DNA from: Tuctoria greenei
Taxonomy: Eukaryota; Streptophyta; Magnoliopsida; Poales; Poaceae
DNA: 64,000 bases
Direction of reading: 5' to 3'
Assembly: GCA_036927565.1 (NCBI GenBank)
Contig: JAYESD010000007.1
Span: 1,137,644 to 1,201,643, forward strand
Below are positions 44,600 to 55,692 of this stretch, piece after piece. The translations under genes were made by a program, and so were the position numbers. Within the stretch, counting starts at the first letter, position 1; each line of letters begins with the position of its first letter. Below the pieces are notes generated by a model that did not search any database, was not told the origin of the DNA, and worked only from the letters and a program-made list of their open reading frames with translations.

Positions 44600-47300
44600 G
44601 AGATGCCTCCGCCCATGGAGATTCTCTCGGTGGATCCATCTACGAAGAACAGCATCGATCCACCTGTGGGCCAAATGACTGCTATAACGTCGGAAGAAAA
44701 TAGGTACGACGAGGGCGGCTGGATTCCGGTTCAAGGTCGGCGGAGGAAATCGATGTCTGGAGATGCATCGGGTTCAAGGGCTAAATCAACGTCACCAGTT
44801 CAGCAGGTACGATCCCAACCCAAAGGTATTAAGATACGTCCATGGTGTGGTGCTCTTCCTCGACCTCGAAGTCAGACGGCCATAGTTTTCGATGACTTCT
44901 TGCCGCACTCGATCTCGTCGGCCGGTGAGGCAAGGAAGCAAGTTACTGAAGCAGCGACAAGAACGGTGAAAGTTCCTGGATTTCAAAATCAGAGGTCTCA
45001 AATGGAAGCAAATTTACAGGCAAACAACACGGGCGTAATTTATGGAAAAGGAAAAGTTGAGTGTCGTATGGTGGCCAGATATATGCATGAACCCCAGACA
45101 AATTCTCTAGCTATGCGAAATACCCAGACTGATTGCAGTTGTCAAAAATATGGAAAGCATACATCTCGGGGATATTTGGGCTGACGATTCCAACAATTAT
45201 GGAAACTGAAGCATGTGGTATTTCAGAAGGCAAGTAAGGATGCTCCAGATTGGCCTGAAGCCTTCATCTTCCCCGTTTCACCAGCAACCAAAAAACAAGA
45301 AACACGCTGCCGCCATCGCAGCAATTCCATCATTGCTACCGCGCCGCTCCACCATGAGCCAGACCGGGAGCACAGAATATGCAACGGGGTTTCATATCAT
45401 CGATGACAAGTAACTTGAACGCTGCTGGATCATGGACATCAACTCAACCTACTGTTTCCCAACCACAGTTTCTGTTCGCATCGTCGGGGACTACTGCCCA
45501 GGCAGGTTTTGGCGTGACTGTTGAACCTATGTTTTTCAGGGTGCCTCGCGCGACACCATCTCCTTTTCCTAGCACAATGATGGGAGGGGGTCAAGGAGGG
45601 AAGATCAAGCGAAAAGGCAAAGGTTTTCCTTGCCCGCCAGGACGATCTCTGACTCCTCGTGGGCAGTCTTCTTCAGCCAATCAATCTCTGTTTGGTTCTG
45701 GACAAGGTACGTTAGCAGGAAAGGAGACACAAATTTCTCTTGCCGCTGTACAAGCTGCAACTTCAGAGGCCAACATGACTGTTGCTGCTGTTTCTGACAT
45801 TGGAAAGGTAAAAAAAATAAAATGTGGTGTTCGAAATGCAGAGTGGATACCCATATGTCCAGGGATTGCAAAACTGCTCATTATTGTTACATATGTGACA
45901 ATTCTGCACATCCGACATGAAGCTACCATATTCACAAGATTCCTAAACTCGTGGCTCAAGTAGCAGGATATGGACATGAACTCACATTATTCCAGCAGAT
46001 TCCAGACTCGCTTTACCGTGAATGCCTTATTTCAGCGACATCGCCTACTGCCATGGTGACGGTGTCAGGAGGGACTGTTAAACCGGAGGATGTTGAAAGA
46101 GAGGTTGCTAGAATTGTTCCTGCACAGTCCAATGGGAATGGGAGGCAATAACTCATGGTGAGAACGTTTTTCTGATTCAGTTTCCATCACAACAAGATCT
46201 GGATAGGATTGATGAATTAGAGCTTTGTATTAAAAAGCTAGGTGTCACACTATCCTTCAATCAATGGAAAGAGCAGGACATCACATCTAAATTTTGGTTA
46301 CAGCCGATTTGGGTGCATGTATTCGGAGTCCCACTTTTTTTGAGACACTTCCTAGGTCGCTGGGCTGTGAGAACAGTCATTGGCTCAACCATAGATGTCG
46401 ATCTGTTAACACTACGCCGCTATGGGATTATTCTTATATTGGTTGGCATGGTTGACACATCACCTCTTCATGACAATGGTGTTATTATGTCTGATGTGGC
46501 GGTCAATATGGGTGTATACACGCTGTGTTTTAAACGCGAACCTGGAAGTTTCAAGGTTGATCCAGATGTGGTACCCTTCGCATGGAGGCATGATGACAGC
46601 CCTTCGGATAAAGATTTGGACAGTGATGATTTCATAGAGGAGGATGATCCAAATAAGAGACCTAAACACAATCCACACAATACAGAGACGATGGTGCCAT
46701 CTCAACACTCTGGTGCTAATGAGCCTTCATAGAAAACAAATCATTGTTTGGGTGAGAGATCAATGCAGCAGGCCATAGTAGATAAGAACAATCAGACTCA
46801 AGAGAAAAAGGAAAATGTAACACAGGAGGTGGGCATCCAGGTGGATGTTACGATCATGGGGAACATTGTGGTCAATGCGATGGCTCCTATCGAGAATATA
46901 GTGGTGAACCAGGAATATGTGGTCAAAATTCTGAATGTTCAGGACACAACGTCAAATATAGATAATGTACCACATGACTGTTATGTGATTCAAGATGAGA
47001 CAACGGGGGTGTTTCAAGTTGATACCATGAAGGAAATAGATGCGGCACCAAATAAAACTCACAGGATTTTTTCCATGGAAAATGGAGTGGTGTCACAGGA
47101 AGACGTGTTGCGGTCCCAAGCATCTTCTAATGTGAATCAAAAAGAAAACGTCCAGACAAATGATGCCACTTTTAACATGGTGGATGCCATTGAGCCTCAG
47201 GAGGATGCGACACGAGGAGAGACAGTTGTGGTCAATGCCACTGCAGAGCAGGAGGAATGCACCGTGGACCTTGCAGAGCAGGAGGCAGTTGTGGTCAAAG
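44600..47300 (+). pseudogene. LINE ORF1-like protein with zinc knuckles
   Basis: Open in pieces: MPPPMEILSVDPSTKN then EGGWIPVQGRRRK (to 45184), a Ser/Pro-rich part (45379-45800), tandem CCHC knuckles (CSKCRVDTHMSRDC and CYICDNSAHP, about 45825-45925), then a DUF4283-like domain (FLIQFPSQQDLDRIDELE, WLQPIWVHVFGVP, RYGIILI; about 46170-46460), and an acidic repetitive tail. The knuckle-then-DUF4283 order is common in grass retroelement-derived proteins. Several frameshifts and stops. Confidence 0.65.
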
Positions 47301-47593
47301 CGCGATGATCTTCCATTACTCTCCTCCCCAAACCCTAATCTCTTCAAGATTTGCTCTTATAGGGTTAGTAGGACGAGTAGAAGACTTTGGAAGGATCTAG
47401 GATGCTTGTGGCGGCGCTAGGGTTCCAGACGTGTTCAAATGAGGCAGGGGGTCCCCTTTTTATAGGGGTCCCGAGCCCCTTCTGCTGACCTCAGTAGAAA
47501 GGCGAACTAGTCCGGCCTCTAGACCCGGACTAGTCCGGCCTTACGGGACCACTGACCTCTGGTCAGTTCTCGACAACTGCCGCACTGCGCGGC

Positions 47594-48448
47594 TGTCGGT
47601 ACCCTAAAAACCATACACCCCCTGAGGTTGCAAAGATCTCAAGGGAAGGACGTCTACTCAAATTGAAGACCCTCGGAGGCCCACTTGTCAGACATAACCG
47701 GACCTGCTTCTCCAACATGGTTAACCCCTAGGTTGCCACGTGTACTGCCAGACTTGAGCTACTACCAACAAGGGTGAAGCTCCGGGCTAGGTACCGAAAC
47801 GGCACCTCCGGACTTAACCCCTGACCGAGAGAAGCTCCGGACCTGACACGTGCCAGGCCACCCCGGAGCTTCCCGCTTCCCACAAGCAAGCTCCGGAGCT
47901 GCCACGTGTCCAAACGTCGGAGCTGGCTGCCTCAAACCTCCGGAAGATATTGTAACGACTCCGGATCTTCAAAGGATAGCCGCGGACTTCAAGACCCGAT
48001 TAATTGTCATTAATTCCATGTTAATGACACTTAATCGGACAATCTTAACACCTGTAACGGCACTGTCGGAGCCCGTTACAGGGTTATTAACAACAATTAA
48101 TCGTGTATCAATACTAGTAACCGCCGGGGCCACATGTCGGACCAGGCTAACTTGTAACGGTTTGTCCTTGTACTATAAAAGGACAGACCGACGATACATG
48201 AAGGAGAAGGCTCTCGAACGCTCTCAGGCACACACGCATTAACGTGAGCTTTCATACATAAACTAATACAACACCACACACCCGTGGAGTAGGGTATGAC
48301 GCCCAGGCGGCCCGAACCACGTAAACCACTGTGTCTCTCGTGTCCAATCGTGATTCACCTTCTTGAGTCTCCGCGCGTCCACACCGAACTACAAACTCCT
48401 TCAACACTTTAGTAGTGTCAGGAGATCTGCCGACTCCAACAGTCGACA
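47594..48448 (+). repeat. Gypsy 5' LTR
   Basis: TGTCGGTACC to CAGTCGACA, 855 bp. Promoter box TATAAAAG at 48174-48181. Contains several CTCCGGAGCT palindromes and two CCACGTGT (G-box-like) sites. Confidence 0.97.
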
Positions 48449-48470
48449 GTTGGCGCGCCAGGAAGGGGTG
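48449..48470 (+). other. Gypsy primer binding site
   Basis: TTGGCGCGCCAGGAAGGGG starts two bases after the LTR, as expected for reverse-transcription priming. The tRNA is not assigned. Confidence 0.85.
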
Positions 48471-48486
48471 CCTGAGATTTTCAAGA

Positions 48487-51400
48487 ATGGTGAATTCTGC
48501 GGCTGGATCATCCAATGGGCAACCTGCTGCTCAGGCTGTCGGGGGCAATCCCTCCAACATGCAGCCACCAGCAGGAGCCTCAGCACCAGCAGGAGTCACA
48601 CTCCCACCACCACCATCTCCTCCGGCAAAACGTGTCGGGCAACATGATGGTGCGCCGGCGTCACATACTGCGCCGGCATGTCATGACAACCCAGAACACG
48701 CGCTCCATGCAGCGCGTGCTCTTCTCCAGTGACCACCACCTCCGGATGCATCTCAAGATGCCATGGAGCAATGGAGGGCTGATGTTGAGCATTTGGTCGC
48801 AGCAGCGGCCGAACGCCTCAACAACCAGGGTCCTCCTCCTTCAGGGCGAGCCCCGTCGCAGCGACGAACGTTGTCTGGAAGACTTGGTTCGCATGTCTCC
48901 AACAACCGAAGACGAGCTGCGTCACAGCAAGTGACGTCGTTGCCCTCTGGGGCACGACACACCCATACGGTATCTCGGCTTTCGACACATGACCTCCGGG
49001 CGGAGCTTGATCGCCGATACCGCCAACAGGATGGCCGTGTCCATATCGAGCGAGCTCGAGAAAGACGGGATGCTCAAGACCTTTCTACTCTGGAAGGAGT
49101 AGGAGGAGGCTGTTCCGCCCTAGCCATGCACCTGCGCATGGTTAGATGGCCACAGAAGTTCCGGCCACACTTGCCGGAAAAATTCGACGGGACTGACAAC
49201 CCCGTAGAATTTCTGCAGATATACTCCACTGCAATCTTAGCAGCTGGAGGAAACGAGGCCGTAATGGCCAACTACTTTCCAGTGGCCTTAACTGGGACCG
49301 CCAGGTCCTGGTTTATGAGCCTTCCACCCAACTCTATCGACAGTTGGGAGGAGCTGTGCCATCAGTTCACTGCCAACTTCGGGAGTTCATACACCCGACC
49401 GGGCACTGAACTAGACCTTTTTGCGGTCGTGCAAAAAGGGGGAGAATCTTTGCGGTCATTCATCCAGAGGTTTTCTCAGGTACGCAACACAATCCCTTCT
49501 ATCTCAAGCGCTTCTGTCATTGTGGCATTCAGACAGGGTGTACGAGACAAGAAGATGTTGGAGAAGCTGGCGATCAAAGAGATCACCAGCATCACGGAGC
49601 TCTTCAGCTTGGCAGACAAATGTGCCAGAGCTGCGGAGGGCTGTGAAATGCACTCCAAACCAGCCTTGTAGGATCACAAAAAATCCTCCAAAGAAGAAGT
49701 CGCTACCTCCGGGAGTGGCAAGAAGAAAAAGAAGACCAACAGCAAGAAGAAGCCGTCGGCCGGCACATCCAACGTTGCAGCCACTGCAACTCCTGATGGC
49801 CGGGGGCCACGCCCCGAGAAGGGACCTCGACCGTCTTCCGAAGACGGCGGCAAATCCAAAATGTGGTGCCCCATTCACAAAACGGGCAGCCACAGGCTGG
49901 AAGACTGCCGGGAGGTCCAAAACCTTGTCGAGCGCTACAACAAGCGCCGGGAAGGGTCTCCTTTCCGACAGAGGGAGGGAAAACAGAAGGTTGACGAAGC
50001 TCCGGCTGAAGAGGAGTTAGGGTTTCAGGACCCCAAAAAGGTCCTGAAAGCTGTCTACACCTCCGTCGATGATGACTCCGACGTCTCCGACAACGAGCGT
50101 CGGAAAACCATGAACACCATCTTTGGTGGATCATGGGACATCACTTCTCGTCGTGTCATCAAGACTATGCGGCGGGATATGGCTGCTGTAGCTCCTACAG
50201 CTAGACCGGAGCCACATCGAAAGTGGATGGACACACCCATCACTTTTGATGCTTCGGACTGTCCTCGAAGCATGGTCGGAGCTGGCCAATTACCCTTGAT
50301 GGTATCTCCCACCATCAACAACATCTAGCTCCATCATGTTATGGTGGATGGAGGTTCGGGGCTGAACCTTATAAGCTTTGAAGCTTTTACCAGACTTCAG
50401 CTTCGACCTTCGGATCTTCAGCCCTCTCGACCATTCTCCGGAGTAGGTCCGGGGGCCATTACCCCACTCGGAGCTATAATTCTCCCCGTTACCTTCGGGA
50501 CACGGGAGAAGTACCGCACCGAGAAGTTGGTCTTCGACGTCGCTCAGATCAACTTACCATTCAACGCCATCTTGGGTAGACCTGCCCTATACAAATTTAT
50601 GGCAGCTGCTCATTATGGATACTTGGTGTTGAAGATGCCAACACCAGCAGGCGTTCTCCGGATTCGTGGAGATCGCACCGCCGGAGTAACTGCTCTGGAG
50701 GAGCTCCATGCACTCACCACTGCGCAAGAGGAGGACTCCAGACAGGGGCAAGCTCCAGAACCTCCGAGCATTCGGCAACGAGGCTCAACCTCTGCTCCCC
50801 GTGTGCAGCCAAGCAGCGACACCGACATCCCCGTCAAAGTCGTCCAAATTGGTTCCGATGTCACTCAAACCACCCGCATATCGGGTGGGTTGAATGACAA
50901 ATAGGAACTCGCGCTCATCACTTTCCTCCGGGCTAACGTTGACGTATTTGCTTGGCAACCGTCACAAATGCCTGGGATCCCCAGGGAAGTGATTGAGCAC
51001 AATCTGAAGATTTACCCCGATGCTCAGCCTGTGCATCAGAAACCTCAGAAGCAATCTGTAGAGCGACAAAACTTCATCCGACAAGAAGTGAAGAAGTTGC
51101 TCGAAGCCGGATTTATCCGAGAAGTCTTCCATCCAAAATGGTTGGCGAACCCAGTCGTTGTGCCCAAGGCCGGCGGGAAACTTCAGATGTGCATCGACTA
51201 CACCACACTGAATAAGGCATGTCCAAAAGATCCATTCCCACTACCTAGAATAGATCAGATAGTGGATTCCACCTCCGGGTGCGAGTTACTGTGTTTTCTA
51301 GACGCATATTCTGGATATCATCAAATCAGGATGTCTAGGGAGGATGAAGAGCATACTTCATTCATCACAGTGGATGGATTGTATTGTTACACAGCCATGT

Positions 51401-54400
51401 CGTTTGGTCTCAAGAATGCAGCTTCAACTTTTGTACGAGCTATGTACAAAACTTTCGAAGAACTCATCAGAGACATAGTGGAAGTGTACGTCGATGACAT
51501 CGTGGTCAAAGTCAAGAACAAGGAGTCCCTCTTGGACACCTTGCAGGCTATCTTCGACAAGCTGCGAGCCACCCGCACGAAGCTAAACCCAGACAAGTGC
51601 GTCTTCGGGGTTAGTTCCGGAAAGCTTCTTGGTTTCCTGGTAAGTCACTGGGGCATAGAGGCTAATCCGGCGAAGATAAAAGCCATTGAAGACATGCGGC
51701 CACCAACCCGCATCAAAGACGTCCAAAAATTAACTGGATGTCTAGTAGCCCTCAGCCGGTTCATTTCAAGACTGGCGGAAAGAGCACTTCCCTTCTTCAA
51801 GTTACTGAGGAAGTCCGGACCATTCCAATGGTCTGAAGAAGCAGAGAAGGCATTCCAGGAGCTGAAACAGTTCCTCACCACCCTACCAGTCCTGGTAGCT
51901 CCGAACCCTGGTGAGCCTTTGTTGCTTTACATTTCAGCTACTGACGAAGTCGTCAGTATGGTTCTGGTTGCGGAGAGACTGGAACTACCCAATACTCAGG
52001 AATCCAGACCCCTTCGGGAGGGTCCGGAGGTTCCTGAAGGCGGGTCTGGGTCCCACCTCCCAGACTCAAACCCACAAGAAGCCACTTCAGAGGACCCGGA
52101 CCCCTCTAAGAGGGTCCAGGTCATTTCTGAAGAAGCTCCGGGTTCCTCCACCCAGAACCCGGAGGTCCCCGAAGAGAGTCTGGACCCCTCCGAGAGGGTC
52201 TGGATCAATGAAGAGGAAGCTCCGGACCCCTCCGGGAGGGTCCGGACCATTCAACGCCCGGTATACTTCATCAGTGAAGTGTTACATGATGCCAAGACTC
52301 GATACCTAGAGGTGCATAAACTGCTTTATGCAGTTCTTATTGCCTCAAGGAAGCTTCGACACTATTTTCAAGCTCACAAAGTTTCGGTGGTGACCTCATA
52401 TCCAATTCGAGCGATCCTGCATAATCCAAATTCAACTGGGAATATTGCAAAGTGGGCAGCGGAATTGGCTGAATTCGATCTTGAATTCATTCCGAGACAA
52501 GCAATCAAGAGTCAAGCGTTGGCAGATTTCGTGGCAGAATGGACTCCCTCTCCATTAAACCTTGGGGGCCCCAGCGAGCAGAAGACGGAACCTCAAGTTC
52601 CAACCTTCACTAAGCCTCACTGGACCCTTTACTTCGACGGCTCCATGTAGAAGCAGGGAGCCGGAGCTGGAATCCTTCTCCTCGCACCAACTGGGGAGAA
52701 GGTGAAATACATGGTACACCTTGACTTCAAGGCAACCAACAACATGGCGGAGTATGAAGCACTCATCTATAGATTAAAGGTGGCACTATCATACGGTGTC
52801 AAGCAATTGCTGGTCAAAGGAGATTCACAACTCGTCATCAAGCAGGTGAAGGGTGAATGCTCCTGCAAGAATCTCCTGCTGGCTGCTTACCTCCTTGAAG
52901 TCCAGAGGCTTCAGAAGGACTTCGAAGTCCTAGACCTTCACCATGTTCAGCGTGCTCACAACGCTGAAGCTGACGAACTCTCGACCAAGGCGTCAACTGG
53001 AGCTCCGGCTCCTGATGGAACCTTTGTCCGGAGGTTGTCAAAACCCACAGTTCAGCCTGCCGAACTGAACGAAGGGGGCGAGATCAGCATCCCGAAGCTG
53101 ACGGTCCCGATGGCCCTGTTACCATGGCAGCCATCAAGGGTCATAGGTGCTGCCGGAAGCTCCGAGCAACCCAGCACGCAAGACTCAAATGCTCAAGTCA
53201 GTTCCAATGCATGGATCTCGGAGATCCGGAGCTACTTGAAAGACAACATCCTTCCTGACGATGATGTATCCGCTGATCGGGTAGTCAGATTGGCTAAAAG
53301 ATACACGTTGGTAGAAGGGGATCTCTACCGGCGCGGTGCCAACGGCATCCTAATGCGGTGCATCACAAGGGAAGAAGGCTGCGAGCTCCTCGCAGAAATC
53401 CATGGAGGCGAGTGTGGGAACCACGCATCTTCCTGCACGCTGGTCGGAAAAGCCTTTCGGCACGGCTTCTACTGGCCTACAGCGCTCCAGGATGCCACTG
53501 AGCTGGTGAAGAAATGCAAAGCAAATTCATACACCTGCTCAGTCCTTACAAATGATACCTCCCACATGGCCTTTCGCTGTGTGGGGGATGGACATCTTGG
53601 GACCCTTCCCTAGAGCCGTCGGAGGTTACAAGTTCCTGTACGTCGCCATCGACAAGTTCACCAAGTGGCCGGAAGCAACTCCCGTTGTGACGATCAACAA
53701 ACAATCTGCAATCAATTTTCTACAATCCATCATGAGCAGATTCGGAGTCCCAAATAAGATCATCACTGATAATGGGACTCAATTCACAAGCTCCGCATTT
53801 CAAGGATATTGCGAAGACCTCGGCATACAAGTTTGCTACGCTTCCGTAGCTCATCCTGCCAGCAATGGACAAGCCGAGAGAGCAAATGCAGAGATCCTTA
53901 AAGGACTCAAAACACGCACTTATGAGCGCTTGAAAAAGCACGGAGCCAATTGGATCGAAGAGCTTCCGCCCACTCTATGGGCCAACAGGACTTCTCCAAG
54001 TCGGGCAACCGGAGAAACACCCTTCTTTCTGGTGTACGGAGCTGAAGCGATCCTTCCTCCAGAAATCACCTTGGGTTCCCTCCGAGTCCGGACCTTCGAC
54101 GAAGCCGCGCAGGACCAGCTCCGGCGCGAAGACCTAGACCTCCTCGAGGAGGGAAGGTACCAAGCAGCTGTTCGGAATGCCCGATACCGCCAAGCTCTAC
54201 GGCGCTATCACGAGCGGCATGTACAAAACCGACAGCTCGAGGAAGGCGATCTGGTGCTACGGAGAATACTATCCAGAGAAGGGCGAAACAAACTCTCCCC
54301 CGGCTGGGAAGGGCCCTTTCGAGTGATCAAAGTATCCCGTCCCGGAAGCGTTCGCTTGGCTACCGAGGATGGGACACCTCTCCCAAATCCTTGGAACATC

Positions 54401-54427
54401 GAGCACCTCCGTAAGTTCTACACTTAA
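48487..54427 (+). pseudogene. Gypsy gag-pol, interrupted by in-frame stops
   Basis: One frame runs from ATG 48487 with stops at 48730 (TGA), 49669, 50326, 50902 and 52648 (all TAG). It then shifts frame at about 53520-53552 and continues to TAA 54427. Gag capsid about 49130-49650 (FDGTDNPVEFLQIYSTAI, LTGTARSWFMSLPPNSIDSW); zinc-binding CPIHKTGSHRLEDC near 49867; protease MVDGGSGLNLISFEAF at 50341; RT 51150-51650 with CIDYTTLNKACPKDPFPLP, SFGLKNAASTF and YVDDIVV; RNase H to about 52550 with a repeat insert; second RNase H 52700-53000 (NNMAEYEALIYRL, GDSQLVIKQV); integrase with damaged zinc finger (final CxxC incomplete) and an intact D,D,E core (WGMDILGPF, ITDNGTQF, NGQAERAN). Confidence 0.93.
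51990..52255 (+). repeat. Minisatellite insert inside the RT/RNase H region
   Basis: Four copies of a palindromic unit close to CCGGACCCCTCCGGGAGGGT (near 52010, 52097, 52181 and 52223) separated by GAAGAAGCTCC-type spacers. They keep the reading frame and add about 90 residues with repeated DPS-x-RV between LVAERLE and RPVYFISE. Confidence 0.8.
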
Positions 54428-55692
54428 TTCCACGGAGGTGAGTCTTAAGTAACTTGAAATGTATGTTATAGAGTCATTATACAGAGTCGGGTAGTTCCTC
54501 CGGGAGAGCAGCCGGACCTTTCCCGAAAGGTTTGAAAAGCTCATGCAACACTTGACACAGTCTCCGGACTAAAAGTGTGGCTAACTACCCTGGGTCAAAC
54601 GAGAAACCAAACACACTTATCCTGGTTCCGTACCCTAAGAGTGTACTTGTTTCCCCTGTACCCCGGACCTATAATGAAAGACATCTTCATGTGAAATAGA
54701 CTCCACGTGCATTCATTTTTGCATAGGCTCGACATTTTTATTTTTCTCTTTCTTGTCTATAACAGAAACGTGCAATTCTTAAGAAGTTCTAGTTCGACCG
54801 GTTTACATACGATTCGAGTTGAATTGTCAGATTTTTTGGATTTAAATATCGTCTGTGGCCAACTCGCCTGAAAGCCGCCAAGCCATTCTAGGGCCGGAGT
54901 GCGCTATCGACTTAGCCTGGTCAAGCACCCTAAGTACGCCACTCTACCTACATCCCGGCAGGCCAAAGAAAGGTGGGTCCATGGACAATTGAATCTAAAA
55001 GAAAAGACAATTCATCCAGTCGTATTAAAAATCGTGTTCAACTTAAAATTTTCTTGAGAACCGTAAGCCGCGACGAAGTTATAGACAAGGAACGAATTTT
55101 ACTATTTTTCTTGGCTTAAGTGTGCAGGAAAAATGAACCCTACGTTGATGGAGAAAAACCGGAGCTAACCAAGCTCCGACTCCCACCAGGGCGTCAACCG
55201 TCGGCGTTGACTAAAAGATGGTGAGAAGACCCCGTCACTGGAGTTTGTTGCCAACAAACCAAGTGTGGCAAAGGTCATTGCCGGAGCTGCTAAGCTCCGA
55301 CACCTTGGAGTATTAACTACCGACGCTCAACGTGTTGATAGAGGCTATTGCCGGAGCTACTAAGCTCCAGCGATGGACAGTGCCGGAGCTTCTAAGCTCC
55401 GACAACTTCAGGGGACCTTCACTATAAAAAACTTCGGACCTAAATTCCACAAGTTCGAAGCAAATTCGTCTTCAACAAAACTCAACATCCTTTTGGTACA
55501 TGTCCATAATCAAATTGTGCACATCTACCAGGGGGCCAAGTGAAGATAAAGATGTTGAAGACAAAAAAAAATGAAATTCGCAAAAAATAGGGGATTTCAT
55601 TTCATCTGAAGACCGGAGATTACATCTGGAGACAAGGGATTACAAAATTGAGGAAGAAGAGAAGATACAAGTAAAGGCTAAAAGAGACGGTC
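54428..55692. other. Spacer between converging gypsy genes
   Basis: No gene. Four copies of a palindrome GGAGCTNNTAAGCTCC (near 55160, 55282, 55352 and 55385) precede a TATAAAAA box at 55433-55440 and an A-rich tract near 55565. The 3' ends of gag-pol (+) and of the antisense gene (-) both face this spacer. Confidence 0.75.
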
